DNA from: an uncultured Enterocloster sp.
GTDB taxonomy: Bacteria > Bacillota > Clostridia > Lachnospirales > Lachnospiraceae
Direction of reading: 5' to 3'
Length of the DNA: 64,000 nt
Assembly (NCBI GenBank): GCA_944384065.1
Contig: CALWRY010000003.1
Coordinates: 1 to 64,000 of the forward strand
Position 1 is the first letter of the stretch, and every line of letters begins with the position of its first letter. Positions 22,885-32,062 of this stretch are shown in pieces. The translations under genes and the position numbers were made by a program. Under the pieces are notes generated by a model. The model did not search any database. It was not told where the DNA came from and worked only from the letters and a program-made list of their open reading frames with translations.

Positions 22885-25512
22885 TTATTTGTTGCTCAGC
22901 GCAGCCTGTGCAGCAGCCAGTCTCGCAATCGGCACGCGGAACGGTGAGCAGGATACATAGTCCAGACCGATCTTGTGGCAGAACTCTACGGAAGAGGGAT
23001 CTCCGCCGTGCTCGCCGCAGATGCCCACATGCAGGCTCGGGTTCACCGGCTTGCCCTTCTCAATCGCCATCTTCATCAGCTGGCCTACGCCGTCCTGATC
23101 CAGCTTCGCAAAGGGATCGTTCTCAAAGATCTTTGCGTCATAGTAGGCGTTCAGGAACTTGCCCGCGTCGTCACGGGAGAAGCCGTAGGTCATCTGGGTC
23201 AAATCGTTGGTTCCGAAGCAGAAGAAATCCGCTTCCTTTGCAATCTCGTCCGCAGTCACGCAGGCTCTCGGAATCTCAATCATGGTGCCGACCTCATACT
23301 TTAAGTCTACGCCGGCAGCCGCAATCTCCGCGTCAGCAGTCTCAACCACGAACTTCTTTACATACTTGAGCTCCTTCACATCCCCAACCAACGGGATCAT
23401 AATCTCGGGCTCTACCTTCCAGTCCGGATGTGCCTTCTTTACATTGATAGCGGCACGGATCACGGCCTTGGTCTGCATCTTGGCAATCTCCGGATAGGTG
23501 ACAGCCAGACGGCAGCCTCTGTGACCCATCATGGGGTTAAACTCGTGCAGACCGGCAATGATGGCCTTAATCTGCTCCACGCTCTTGCCCTGGGCGTCAG
23601 CCAGCTTCTTGATGTCCTCCTCCTCGGTGGGAACAAACTCATGAAGAGGCGGATCCAGGAAACGGATGGTTACGGGATTGCCCTCAAGCGCTTCATAAAG
23701 CTTCTCGAAATCGCCCTGCTGCTCAGGAAGGATCTTGTCAAGGGCAGCCTCCCTCTCCTCCTCGGTCTCGGAGCAGATCATCTCGCGGAACGCGTCGATC
23801 CGATTGCCCTCAAAGAACATATGCTCGGTACGGCACAGGCCGATGCCCTCAGCGCCAAGCTCGCGGGCCTTCTTCGCGTCAGCGGGGGTATCCGCATTGG
23901 TGCGAACCTTTAAGGTTCTGTACTTGTCAGCCCAAGCCATGATCCGGCCAAACTCGCCGGCGATAGTCGCATCCACGGTGGGGATAATGCCGTCGTAAAT
24001 ATTTCCGGTGGAGCCGTCTAAGGAGATGAAGTCGCCCTCATGGAACTCCTTGCCGCCCAAGGTAAATTTCTTATTGGCCTCGTCCATCACGATATCGCCG
24101 CATCCGGATACACAGCAGGTACCCATGCCGCGGGCAACCACTGCCGCGTGGGAGGTCATGCCGCCGCGAACGGTCAGGATGCCCTGTGCGGACTTCATGC
24201 CGGTGATGTCCTCGGGAGAGGTCTCCAGACGAACCAGGACAACTTTCTCGCCCCTTGCAGCCCATGCCACTGCATCGTCAGCGGTGAACACGATCTTGCC
24301 GCAGGCAGCGCCCGGTGAAGCTCCAAGGGCCTTAGCCATGGGAACCGCCTTCTTTAAGGCCGCCGCGTCAAACTGGGGATGCAGCAGGGAATCCAGGTTT
24401 CTGGGATCGATCATGGCAACCGCCTCTTCCTCGGTCCGCATGCCCTCGTCCACCAGATCGCAGGCGATCTTAAGAGCTGCCTTCGCAGTTCTCTTGCCGT
24501 TTCTTGTCTGCAGCATGTAGAGCTTTCCGTGCTCAACGGTAAACTCCATATCCTGCATGTCTCTATAGTGGCTCTCCAGGGTCTTGCACACATCCTTAAA
24601 CTGTGCAAATGCCTCGGGGAACTTCTCCTCCATCTCGGAAATATGCATAGGAGTACGCACGCCGGCAACCACATCCTCGCCCTGTGCGTTGGTTAAGAAC
24701 TCGCCGAAAAGGCCGTTCTCGCCGGTAGCCGGGTCGCGGGTGAAGGCAACGCCGGTGCCGCAGTCATCGCCCATATTTCCGAAGGCCATCATCTGTACGT
24801 TTACAGCGGTGCCCCAGGAATAGGGGATATCGTTGTCGCGGCGGTATACGTTGGCTCTGGGGTTGTCCCAGGAACGGAATACAGCCTTGATAGCGCCCAT
24901 GAGCTGCTCCTTGGGATCCGTCGGGAAATCCGCTCCGATCTTCTCCTTGTACTCAGCCTTAAACTGGCCGGCCAGCTCCTTTAAGTCCTCGGCGGTCAGC
25001 TCCACATCCTGCTTTACGCCCTTCTTCTCCTTCATCTCGTCGATGAGCTCCTCGAAATACTTCTTGCCCACCTCCATAACCACGTCAGAGTACATCTGGA
25101 TGAATCTTCTGTAGCAGTCCCAGGCCCAGCGGGGATTGCCGGACTTCTCGGCCAGAACATTAACAACATCCTCATTCAGTCCCAGGTTCAGGATTGTATC
25201 CATCATACCGGGCATGGAAGCGCGGGCGCCGGAACGCACGGACACCAGAAGGGGATTCTCCTTGTCGCCGAACTTCTTGCCGGTGATCTCCTCCATCTTG
25301 CCGATGTACTCCATAATCTGTGCCATAATCTCGTCGTTAATGGTTCTTCCGTCCTCATAGTACTGGGTGCAGGCTTCTGTGGTGATCGTGAAGCCCTGGG
25401 GCACGGGAAGACCCAGGTTGGTCATCTCCGCCAGGTTAGCGCCCTTGCCGCCAAGAAGATTGCGCATGGTCGCATTGCCTTCGCTGAACAAATAAACCCA
25501 TTTCTTTGCCAT
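22885..25512 (-). CDS. ppdK: Pyruvate, phosphate dikinase
   Basis: 875-aa PPDK, the length of the Clostridium symbiosum enzyme it closely resembles. It interconverts pyruvate + ATP + Pi and PEP + AMP + PPi, in anaerobes often serving glycolysis in place of pyruvate kinase. The ATP-grasp domain has GGKGANLAEMTNLGLPVPQGF and SVRSGARASMPGMMDT; the swivelling domain has the phospho-histidine loop GGMTSHAAVVARGMG (about residue 456); the PEP/pyruvate TIM barrel has GLCRTEHMFF, LDPPLHEF and CGEHGGDPSSVEF. All catalytic blocks are intact. Single-gene unit with its own promoter and a terminator. Confidence 0.98.
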   Translation of the reverse strand: MAKKWVYLFSEGNATMRNLLGGKGANLAEMTNLGLPVPQGFTITTEACTQYYEDGRTINDEIMAQIMEYIGKMEEITGKKFGDKENPLLVSVRSGARASMPGMMDTILNLGLNEDVVNVLAEKSGNPRWAWDCYRRFIQMYSDVVMEVGKKYFEELIDEMKEKKGVKQDVELTAEDLKELAGQFKAEYKEKIGADFPTDPKEQLMGAIKAVFRSWDNPRANVYRRDNDIPYSWGTAVNVQMMAFGNMGDDCGTGVAFTRDPATGENGLFGEFLTNAQGEDVVAGVRTPMHISEMEEKFPEAFAQFKDVCKTLESHYRDMQDMEFTVEHGKLYMLQTRNGKRTAKAALKIACDLVDEGMRTEEEAVAMIDPRNLDSLLHPQFDAAALKKAVPMAKALGASPGAACGKIVFTADDAVAWAARGEKVVLVRLETSPEDITGMKSAQGILTVRGGMTSHAAVVARGMGTCCVSGCGDIVMDEANKKFTLGGKEFHEGDFISLDGSTGNIYDGIIPTVDATIAGEFGRIMAWADKYRTLKVRTNADTPADAKKARELGAEGIGLCRTEHMFFEGNRIDAFREMICSETEEEREAALDKILPEQQGDFEKLYEALEGNPVTIRFLDPPLHEFVPTEEEDIKKLADAQGKSVEQIKAIIAGLHEFNPMMGHRGCRLAVTYPEIAKMQTKAVIRAAINVKKAHPDWKVEPEIMIPLVGDVKELKYVKKFVVETADAEIAAAGVDLKYEVGTMIEIPRACVTADEIAKEADFFCFGTNDLTQMTYGFSRDDAGKFLNAYYDAKIFENDPFAKLDQDGVGQLMKMAIEKGKPVNPSLHVGICGEHGGDPSSVEFCHKIGLDYVSCSPFRVPIARLAAAQAALSNK

Positions 25513-25621
25513 CAGTTAATTCCTCCTCAATGTTCTCTTGCAGACCGCATATTTCCTCATAAACTGCCGTCTAACTCGCTAACGGACGGACAAATGCGTC
25601 CCCTGCCCGTCCACCTCGTTC

Positions 25622-25649
25622 ATTATAACACAAACATTTTTCGAGTAAA
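25622..25649 (-). promoter_or_regulatory. ppdK promoter
   Basis: Minus-strand TATAAT (25627-25622) preceded by TGT (extended -10), with TTTACT (25649-25644) 16 bp upstream. The leader of about 100 nt contains GC-rich inverted segments (GGACGGGC and GTCCGTCC) that could fold, but no known riboswitch was recognised. Confidence 0.6.
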
Positions 25650-25762
25650 GAGTTTTTCTGGTAAAATTTCGAAAAAATTCGGCGACTTAACTGTAAAAAA
25701 TGCTGTAAGTGCTTTCATTTTCTGTCATTTTCATATATCCGTTGCACGTTCGTATATGCGAA

Positions 25763-26614
25763 TTAATCAAAATTTCCCTCCGGCGAAAGTCCGTTATTCG
25801 CGCCATATGTATCATAAATCTGGTCAAAGGTCCCCTCCGGCGCCTGGGCAATATAGCAGGCCCCATCCCCATAAGTCCCATAAAGACGCATCACCTTCGC
25901 CATCTCCTCCTTGGGGATGGCCACGCAGCCGGATGTGTGGGTCGCTCCCTTTCCTATACAATGAAGAAACAGGGCGGATCCGGCCTTAGGCACAGCGTTC
26001 ACATTGTATCCGGCATCGATCACATAGTCATAGTGCTCCGCGTAGCCTGCAGTCCCCACCTGTTCGCCGGAGGCCGAGGTATCCCGCACCAGGCGGTTGA
26101 TATCCTGACTCCAGATATAGCTCTCATCCACCTTAATATAGTTGGCAGGGAAGCCCTCCAGAGGATCGTCCTGGCCGAAAGGGGTGTTCATCCGGAACAC
26201 GCCGATGGGCGTGGTCTTGTCCCCCTCTGTGCGGTGGCTGCTCATGCCGTTCAGCCCCAGCCATCCCGCTGTCCGCACCCGGAGCTTCCAGCCCTCCGTG
26301 CCCTTCTCATAGGCGTACACATTGCAGGCCGTCCCCTCCGTGCCCTCCACCACAACCAAAACCCTGGCCTCCTGGGGAAGGACGAACCGCTCCGGGTCAA
26401 ACGATCCCACCTGCTGCGCGTCAGCTCCCCCCGCCGTTTCTTTCGCTGCTGCCTCCTGCTGTCCTGCCTCCTGCGTCTGGACGCCGGGTCCTGTCACCAG
26501 ATCCTTATTATTCCCTGCCATTCCCGCTGCCAGGGCCGTTCCTCCCATCGCGGCCCCAAGGGCCGCCGCCAGAGCCGCTGCGCAAAGCCCTGCTGTCAGT
26601 CTCCTATGTCTCAT
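25763..26614 (-). CDS. L,D-transpeptidase (YkuD family), exported
   Basis: 283-aa exported protein. The N-terminal signal peptide (AGLCAAALAAALGAAMGG) is followed by a Gln/Ala/Glu-rich linker to about residue 70 and a YkuD catalytic domain. The catalytic cysteine is Cys230 in HTSGCVAIPKEEM, preceded by the usual FLHCIGKG strand. Such enzymes cross-link peptidoglycan (3-3 links) or attach proteins to it. It lies 14 bp after an OmpR-type regulator/kinase pair and probably belongs to that operon, suggesting the two-component system senses envelope state. It replaces the usual SHGChN motif with HTSGCVA, within family variation. Confidence 0.88.
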   Translation of the reverse strand: MRHRRLTAGLCAAALAAALGAAMGGTALAAGMAGNNKDLVTGPGVQTQEAGQQEAAAKETAGGADAQQVGSFDPERFVLPQEARVLVVVEGTEGTACNVYAYEKGTEGWKLRVRTAGWLGLNGMSSHRTEGDKTTPIGVFRMNTPFGQDDPLEGFPANYIKVDESYIWSQDINRLVRDTSASGEQVGTAGYAEHYDYVIDAGYNVNAVPKAGSALFLHCIGKGATHTSGCVAIPKEEMAKVMRLYGTYGDGACYIAQAPEGTFDQIYDTYGANNGLSPEGNFD

Positions 26615-26628
26615 TTTCCTCTCTCCTT

Positions 26629-27318
26629 TTAGATCTTAAACCGGTAGCCTACGCCCCATATAGTCTCTATGTACTGGGGCTTGGCTGTGTTGAACTCAAT
26701 CTTCTCCCGTATCTTCTTAATATGGACGGTCACCGTGGCGATGTCCCCGATGGACTCCATATCCCATATCTTGGAAAATAGTTCTTCCTTGGTAAATACA
26801 TGGTTGGGATTCTGGGCCAGGAAGGTGAGAAGATCAAACTCCTTGGTGGTAAAATTTTTCTCCTCCCCGTTGACCCAGACCCGGCGGGCCGTCTTGTCAA
26901 TCTTCAGCCCCCGGATCTCGATAATCTCATTGGAGGGCTGTCCGCTCCCGATCAGCCGCTCATACCGGGCCAGGTGGGCCTTCACCCGGGCCACCATCTC
27001 GCTGGGGCTGAAGGGCTTGGTAATATAGTCGTCCGCCCCAAGGCCCAGCCCCCGGATCTTGTCAATGTCCTCTTTCTTCGCCGAAATCATAATAATCGGC
27101 GTATTCTTAATCTCCCGCACCCGGCGGCAGATCTCAAACCCGTCTGTCCCCGGAAGCATCAAGTCCAAAATCAGCAGATCATAATCCTCATTCAGGGCCT
27201 TCTCCAGCCCTGCGTTCCCGTCGTTCTCAATGGACACCTCAAACCCCGACAGCTCCAGATAGTCCTTCTCCAGCTCCGCGATGCTCTCCTCATCCTCGAC
27301 GATCAAAATTTTGCTCAT
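26629..27318 (-). CDS. OmpR/PhoB-family response regulator
   Basis: 229-aa regulator with a receiver domain (acidic residues in VEDEESIAELE, phospho-Asp in LLILDLMLPGTDGFEI, Lys in YITKPFSP) and a C-terminal winged helix (TTKEFDLLTFLAQNPNHVFT ending IETIWGVGYRFKI). Its start lies inside the 3' end of the kinase gene (29-nt overlap). The gene order kinase then regulator is the reverse of the usual one. Likely target: the L,D-transpeptidase gene directly downstream and other envelope genes. Confidence 0.94.
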   Translation of the reverse strand: MSKILIVEDEESIAELEKDYLELSGFEVSIENDGNAGLEKALNEDYDLLILDLMLPGTDGFEICRRVREIKNTPIIMISAKKEDIDKIRGLGLGADDYITKPFSPSEMVARVKAHLARYERLIGSGQPSNEIIEIRGLKIDKTARRVWVNGEEKNFTTKEFDLLTFLAQNPNHVFTKEELFSKIWDMESIGDIATVTVHIKKIREKIEFNTAKPQYIETIWGVGYRFKI

Positions 27319-28816
27319 CCTGTATAACCTCCTGGTATTTTCTTAGGACAAAGTGTATCTCCGTCCCGATCCCCTCCTTGCTGGTGGCCCAGATCCGTCC
27401 TCCGTGATCCTCAATAATCTTGCGCACAATGGAAAGTCCGATGCCGCTTCCCCCCTGGGCGGAATTCCGGGAGGAATCCGCCCGGTAAAACCGGTCGAAA
27501 ATATTGGGAAGATCCTTTGCAGCGATCCCCTTTCCATTGTCCTCTATCTCTACCTGAATAAAATCGCCCACGTCCTTTATCCGAATATTGATAATGCCCT
27601 TTTTCTTGTCAAGGTACTTCACGGAATTACTGATAATGTTGTTGATCACCCGCTTCATCTGCTCCGCGTCCGCGATCACCACAATGTCGTCATCCACATA
27701 GTTAAAATACCCCAGCTCTATCCCCCGGGCCTCCATGTCCAGGCCCACCTCCTCCACGCAGTCCTTAAAATACCGGGCCACATTGATCTTTGAAAAGGTA
27801 TAGGGAATCTTATTGGTATCAATCTTGGAATAAAAGGTGAGCTCGTCAATCAGACGATCCATGTCGTTGGCTTTATTGTATATGGTGCGGATGTATTTGT
27901 CCAGCCGCTCCGGCGATGAGGCCACCCCGTCCAGAATTCCCTCCACATATCCCTTGATGGCCGTGATGGGCGTCTTCAGATCATGGGAAATATTGCTGAT
28001 GAGCTCCTTATTTTCCCTGTCATACTGGATCTTCTCCTCCGCGTTCTCCTTGAGGCGCATGCGCATCTCCTCAAAGTCCTGGCACAGCTGTCCTATCTCG
28101 TCGTCCGCCTCCACATCCAAGGTGAATTCCAGATTTCCGTCCCGAATCTTCTTCGTGGCCTCCTGCAGCTTGCCAAGGGGGCTTAAAATTGAGCTGTACA
28201 CCCATATGGTCATCAGAATGCCTGCGATCAGGAGAATGGAGATCCCCAGAAGGACAATCTCCCACATCATAGACTTCATCTCCGGAACCAGCTCATCCAC
28301 ATTGGACACCACAAAGGCAGCTCCCGGCTCATTGTCCGGATATGTAAAGTCCAGCTGCTTTATCAGGTGCTGGCTCTCGCCGTCCAGGTAAATGCCGCCC
28401 TCCAGCCCGTCCTGCATGGAGTCAAAGTCAAGAAGCTTGCTGCACAGAATATCGCTGTCCTCGTCCTCCTGATCCCCGCAGTAAACAATCTTGTCGCCTT
28501 TGCGCAAAATCAGGTAGGCGTAGTGCGCCGCAAGCTTTTTGTTCACCTCGTTTAAATACGCGGGATCTTCATATTTCTCCGGCTCGCTCTCCAGGGTCTT
28601 CCGGATGTCCCCCAGGGCCCGCTCCGTCAGGCGGTTAAAAATCTGCACGGAATTGCTTCCCAGAGGGAACAGATCCACCTGCTCCGTAAGCCCGTATTCC
28701 TTTGAAAATGTCTTGGCCTGATAGCTGCTCAGCCACCCCACGGATAAAAAAATAAGCGCCATAGGCACAACGGTTATAATTAAAAATGTCATCGCAAGGC
28801 GGGTCTTCAGCTTCAT
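27290..28816 (-). CDS. Sensor histidine kinase with HAMP domain
   Basis: 508-aa membrane kinase. TM1 is at about 8-27 (LAMTFLIITVVPMALIFLSV), an extracytoplasmic domain spans about 30-185, TM2 is near 190-210, then HAMP (SPLGKLQEATKKIRDGNLEF), HisKA (ELISNISHDLKTPITAIKGY) and the ATPase domain (NNIISNSVKYL; SGIGLSIVRKIIEDHGG). The ATG at 28816 (MKLKTRL) has AGGAGG at 9 nt; an ATG three codons earlier abuts the ribosome site and is rejected. Paired with the overlapping OmpR-type regulator and followed by an L,D-transpeptidase. Confidence 0.94.
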   Translation of the reverse strand: MKLKTRLAMTFLIITVVPMALIFLSVGWLSSYQAKTFSKEYGLTEQVDLFPLGSNSVQIFNRLTERALGDIRKTLESEPEKYEDPAYLNEVNKKLAAHYAYLILRKGDKIVYCGDQEDEDSDILCSKLLDFDSMQDGLEGGIYLDGESQHLIKQLDFTYPDNEPGAAFVVSNVDELVPEMKSMMWEIVLLGISILLIAGILMTIWVYSSILSPLGKLQEATKKIRDGNLEFTLDVEADDEIGQLCQDFEEMRMRLKENAEEKIQYDRENKELISNISHDLKTPITAIKGYVEGILDGVASSPERLDKYIRTIYNKANDMDRLIDELTFYSKIDTNKIPYTFSKINVARYFKDCVEEVGLDMEARGIELGYFNYVDDDIVVIADAEQMKRVINNIISNSVKYLDKKKGIINIRIKDVGDFIQVEIEDNGKGIAAKDLPNIFDRFYRADSSRNSAQGGSGIGLSIVRKIIEDHGGRIWATSKEGIGTEIHFVLRKYQEVIQDEQNFDRRG

Positions 28817-28876
28817 AAGTCCCATCCTCCTTTAAGATACCTCGCAGCAGCTCCGAACATTTACTACATATCTTAG

Positions 28877-28885
28877 AGTATACCA
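28877..28885 (-). promoter_or_regulatory. Candidate extended -10 promoter of the kinase-regulator operon
   Basis: Minus-strand TGGTATACT (TATACT at 28882-28877 with TGN in front) about 60 bp from the kinase ATG. No convincing -35 box was found, which fits an extended -10 promoter but keeps the call weak. Confidence 0.4.
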
Positions 28886-28969
28886 TATCCGCCCATGGTT
28901 GTTTATAAAATCATTCTAAACTTTCCCGGCTCTCATTGCTGGCTGGCCCCGGCGGATGCAGGATCACAA

Positions 28970-29002
28970 AGGGCCTTCCCGCTGTCCGCGAAAGAAGGCC
29001 CT
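28970..29002 (-). terminator. Terminator after glyQS
   Basis: AGGGCCTTC/GAAGGCCCT arms (28970-28978, 28994-29002) close a 15-nt loop just beyond the glyQS stop. The following minus-strand run (TTTGTG) is short, so termination may be partial. Confidence 0.6.
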
Positions 29003-29032
29003 GTCTGACCGCCCGGCCGGCGGTTCTTAGGC

Positions 29033-30421
29033 TTAGAACATAAACTTATCCTGGAAATAGCTCCGAAGATCGGCGATGGGCACCCGCACCTGCTCCATGG
29101 TATCCCTGTCACGGACGGTTACCGCCTGATCGTTCTCCGACTCAAAGTCATAGGTGATGCAGTAGGGCGTGCCGATCTCATCCTGCCTGCGGTAGCGCTT
29201 TCCGATATTACCCCTGTCGTCAAACTCACAGTTGAAATATTTGGAGAGCTCCTGATAAATCTTCTCCGCCCCCTCGTTGAGCTTCTTGGAGAGAGGAAGG
29301 ACGCCCACCTTCACCGGCGCGATGGCGGGATGGAAGTGGAGGACGGTCCGCACGTCTCCCTCACCGATGGTCTCCTCGTCATAGGCGGAGCACAGGAAGG
29401 CCAGAGTCACCCGGTCTGCGCCGAGGGAGGGCTCGATCACATAGGGGATATACTTCTCCTTGGATTCATCGTCAAAGTAGGACAGATCCTGCCCGGACAC
29501 ATTCTGGTGCTGGGTCAGGTCGTAGTCCGTCCGATCCGCGATTCCCCAGAGCTCGCCCCAGCCAAAGGGGAAGAGGAATTCAATGTCCGTGGTCGCCTTG
29601 CTGTAGAAGGAGAGCTCCTCCGGCGAGTGATCCCGCACCCGCAGCTCCTCCTCCTTAAGCCCCAGAGTCTTTAACCAGCTAATGCAGAACTGCTTCCAGT
29701 AGGCAAACCACTCCAGATCAGTATCCGGCTTGCAGAAGAACTCCAGCTCCATCTGCTCGAACTCCCGGGTGCGGAAGGTAAAGTTGCCTGGTGTAATCTC
29801 ATTGCGGAAGGATTTTCCGATCTGTCCGATGCCAAAGGGAACCTTCTTGCGGGAGGTTCTCTGGACATTCTTGAAATTCACAAAAATGCCCTGGGCTGTC
29901 TCGGGCCGCAGATAGACCGTGTTCTTCGCATCCTCTGTCACTCCCTGGAAGGTCTTGAACATCAGGTTGAACTGACGGATATCCGTGAAATCATGGGCGC
30001 CGCAGCTAGGGCAGCAGATGTGGTTGTCCTCAATATACTGCTTCATCTGCTCCTGGGACCAGCCGTCCACAGATCCCTCTATCTGAATGCCGTGCTCCTC
30101 ATTGTAATCCTCAATCAGCTTATCCGCGCGGAAGCGCTCCCGGCACTGCTTGCAGTCCATCAGGGGATCCGAAAAGCTGCCAAGATGGCCGCTGGCCACC
30201 CAGGTCTGTGAGTTCATGAGAATGGCGCAGTCCACACCCACATTGTAAGGGCTCTCTGTGATGAACTTCTGCCACCAGGCCTTCTTTACATTGTTCTTGA
30301 GCTCCACACCCAGATTGCCGTAATCCCAGGTATTGGCCAGGCCTCCGTATATCTCGGAGCCAGGATACACAAATCCCCTGTTCTTGGCCAGCGCTACAAT
30401 CTTTTCCATTGTTTTTTCCAT
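29033..30421 (-). CDS. glyQS: Glycyl-tRNA synthetase, dimeric class II type
   Basis: 462-aa alpha-2 type glycyl-tRNA synthetase charging tRNA-Gly. Class II motifs are visible: [19 protein letters not shown], the motif-2 segment ([20 protein letters not shown]), [14 protein letters not shown] and motif 3 in [14 protein letters not shown]. The C-terminal anticodon-binding domain begins near [14 protein letters not shown] four-cysteine insertion (CKQC about 90, CPSC about 140) may bind zinc. The gene follows recO in the conserved Firmicute order era-recO-glyQS, but with a lipoprotein gene and a MITE-like element in between. No T-box leader was seen in the 40 bp upstream. Confidence 0.97.
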   Translation of the reverse strand: MEKTMEKIVALAKNRGFVYPGSEIYGGLANTWDYGNLGVELKNNVKKAWWQKFITESPYNVGVDCAILMNSQTWVASGHLGSFSDPLMDCKQCRERFRADKLIEDYNEEHGIQIEGSVDGWSQEQMKQYIEDNHICCPSCGAHDFTDIRQFNLMFKTFQGVTEDAKNTVYLRPETAQGIFVNFKNVQRTSRKKVPFGIGQIGKSFRNEITPGNFTFRTREFEQMELEFFCKPDTDLEWFAYWKQFCISWLKTLGLKEEELRVRDHSPEELSFYSKATTDIEFLFPFGWGELWGIADRTDYDLTQHQNVSGQDLSYFDDESKEKYIPYVIEPSLGADRVTLAFLCSAYDEETIGEGDVRTVLHFHPAIAPVKVGVLPLSKKLNEGAEKIYQELSKYFNCEFDDRGNIGKRYRRQDEIGTPYCITYDFESENDQAVTVRDRDTMEQVRVPIADLRSYFQDKFMF

Positions 30422-30461
30422 GATCTGATGTCCTCTCTTTTTTGATAATATCCGGAAACTG

Positions 30462-31103
30462 CTATTCCGTTATGATATAACTTACGCCCTCCTGGGACGT
30501 CAGCACCGTATGCGCATCCTGCAGGCTGCAGCCTGCGCTAATCAGGCTCACCTTATCCTCCGTGTGGATCACTCCCTGTCCCTGGACGCGGATCAGCCAT
30601 CCGCCGCCGGACAGAGCCTCCCCTGGCTTTCCTTCCGCATTCTCCAGGGAGACGCCGGAAAGCTCCTCCCCTGCCTCCTTCGCAGGCAGCACGGAAAACT
30701 CCGTAAAGGGAACGGTGTAATCGCCGATATATTCAGCAAACTCCACAAGCCGGGAGGGGCTGTCGTAGGCGGTAATCAGCACTGCCCTTCCCTCCTCTAT
30801 TTCTGCGGAGACAAAAGATACAGGCAGGCTCTCCTCCCCCTGGCTCTCCGCCTGATTTGCCGCGCCTGCCGAGGCATTGTATTCTCCTATCTTCTCACGG
30901 GCAAAGTCCGCCATCTCCTCCTGGGAGTAATCCCCGCCTTCCAGATCCTCCACAGAAGCCCACTCCAGGCTTCCGTCTGCCCCCACGAGGGCTGTGTTCT
31001 CCGAAGGCTGGAAAGCATCCCCTCTTTCCATCAGGGCACAGCCGGCCAAAAGGCATGCGCTCCCGGCCCCCAGAAGAAATACCGGCAGTCTTCTATTTCT
31101 CAT
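30462..31103 (-). CDS. Lipoprotein of unknown function
   Basis: 213-aa predicted lipoprotein. The signal peptide ([15 protein letters not shown]) ends at lipobox Cys22. The mature region is acidic, with [20 protein letters not shown] and a [19 protein letters not shown] region near the end; no catalytic motif was recognised. It has its own promoter and sits between recO and glyQS, where other Firmicutes have no gene, so it is probably a lineage-specific addition; glyQS, 40 bp downstream, may be read from the same promoter. Confidence 0.75.
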   Translation of the reverse strand: MRNRRLPVFLLGAGSACLLAGCALMERGDAFQPSENTALVGADGSLEWASVEDLEGGDYSQEEMADFAREKIGEYNASAGAANQAESQGEESLPVSFVSAEIEEGRAVLITAYDSPSRLVEFAEYIGDYTVPFTEFSVLPAKEAGEELSGVSLENAEGKPGEALSGGGWLIRVQGQGVIHTEDKVSLISAGCSLQDAHTVLTSQEGVSYIITE

Positions 31104-31147
31104 ACTCTTTTTTCCTTTCCTTGCGCCCTCACAGCGCTGCTTTTAGC

Positions 31148-31176
31148 ATTATATCCCCTGAAAGGTGTAAATGCAA
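31148..31176 (-). promoter_or_regulatory. Promoter for the lipoprotein and probably glyQS
   Basis: Minus-strand TTGCAT (31176-31171), 17-bp spacer, TATAAT (31153-31148), about 45 bp before the lipoprotein ATG and just outside the MITE-like element. It may restore glyQS expression separated from era-recO by the insertion. Confidence 0.72.
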
Positions 31177-31187
31177 GGACTTATGAC

Positions 31188-31359
31188 GATTTTATGTAAC
31201 AGTTTAGACGGCGGGCAGGAAGGGGAAAAATCAAACGTCAAGCTTGCTTGTAAGTAAGATTTTCCCCCTTCCTGCACATCGGATGGACATCCGATGCTTC
31301 TTGTCCGGCCTATTGGCCGGGCAAGAAGATGCCCGCCGTCTGAACTGTTACAATTTTAT
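31188..31359. mobile_element. MITE-like element, copy 2: inverted termini, target duplication, same folded interior in opposite orientation
   Basis: The element proper is 31196-31351 (156 bp). Termini 31196-31215 (one T for C change) and 31332-31351 match copy 1. Flanks GATTTTAT (31188-31195) and AATTTTAT (31352-31359) agree in 7 of 8 bases, an aged target duplication. Read on the minus strand the interior matches copy 1 in order: CTTCTTGCCCGG hairpin, CATCGGATG/CATCCGATG hairpin, then a 17-bp stem (31216-31232 / 31258-31274) with a TTACAAGCAAGCTTGAC loop. Stem bases differ from copy 1 but stay paired, one as a G-U wobble. The two 19-nt inserts of copy 1 are absent. Its right terminus provides the TAA stop of recO. 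Confidence 0.82.
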
Positions 31360-31998
31360 GCTCTCCAGAATATCCAGGGAGCGGAAGGAATGGCGGATAA
31401 ACCGCCTGCGTGACGCTTCCACCGCCTGCTCGAATTCAGCCAGAGGGCCTTCCTTCAGCGTAAAGCGGTACAAACTCCCTACCGGGGTATGGATCACATA
31501 CTCCCACGCATAAGCGCAGGCCTCCGACACGTTTCCCGGCGGAGCCTCCGTATACTCCCCATCTATCACCAGGGCGCGCAGCTCAAAAATTCTCTGCACC
31601 AGCCGGTTGGGGATAGAGGGCTTAAGGAGCGCCTTTAAAGACACATAGACCAGCTTTAACAGCTCGCTCCCGTCCATATTTTCCCGGGACAGATAGGCCG
31701 CCACTTCCAAAAAGTACGAGCCGTAGCAGGCTGCCTCCACATCCAGCGACAGCCCTTCGAAATACTCGGAAATCTGGGCCCCATGGAGCGTATAAGCCCC
31801 CCGGCCCTCATAGAGAGAAAACACGCCGAAGGCAAAGGTGCGGCTGGGGGCCATCAGGGGGCTCCCCGGCCTTCTCGCCCCGTGGGCAAAGGCCGTGATC
31901 TTCCCCCGCTCCCTTGTCAGAAGAACCAGGCGGCGGTCATATTCCCCTGAGGGCGCACAGAGGAGAACGATGCCCGTCATGTTCTCGCATTCCCGCAT
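31348..31998 (-). CDS. recO: DNA repair protein RecO, 3' end formed by a MITE-like element
   Basis: 216-aa RecO with N-terminal OB fold (TGIVLLCAPSGEYDRRLVLL, TRERGKITAFAHGARRPGS) and helical C-terminus. It acts with RecF/RecR to load RecA at gaps. The cysteine zinc finger of many RecO proteins is missing, as in some related clostridia. The chosen start MRECEN follows AGGGGAG at 5 nt. The last codons ATA AAA TTG TAA run into the element's terminus, so the stop codon is supplied by the insertion and the native C-terminus may have lost a few residues. It follows era by 64 bp. Confidence 0.93.
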   Translation of the reverse strand: MRECENMTGIVLLCAPSGEYDRRLVLLTRERGKITAFAHGARRPGSPLMAPSRTFAFGVFSLYEGRGAYTLHGAQISEYFEGLSLDVEAACYGSYFLEVAAYLSRENMDGSELLKLVYVSLKALLKPSIPNRLVQRIFELRALVIDGEYTEAPPGNVSEACAYAWEYVIHTPVGSLYRFTLKEGPLAEFEQAVEASRRRFIRHSFRSLDILESIKL

Positions 31999-32062
31999 TT
32001 TCGCTCCCCTCCCCTGCCCATTTGTTTGTATTTCCATCGTGTTCGTTGTTTTTCCAACAACA

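Noticed and set aside
30422..30461. T-box leader for glyQS
   Set aside because: Only 40 bp separate glyQS from the lipoprotein stop, and no specifier loop or T-box sequence was found there or upstream of the lipoprotein.
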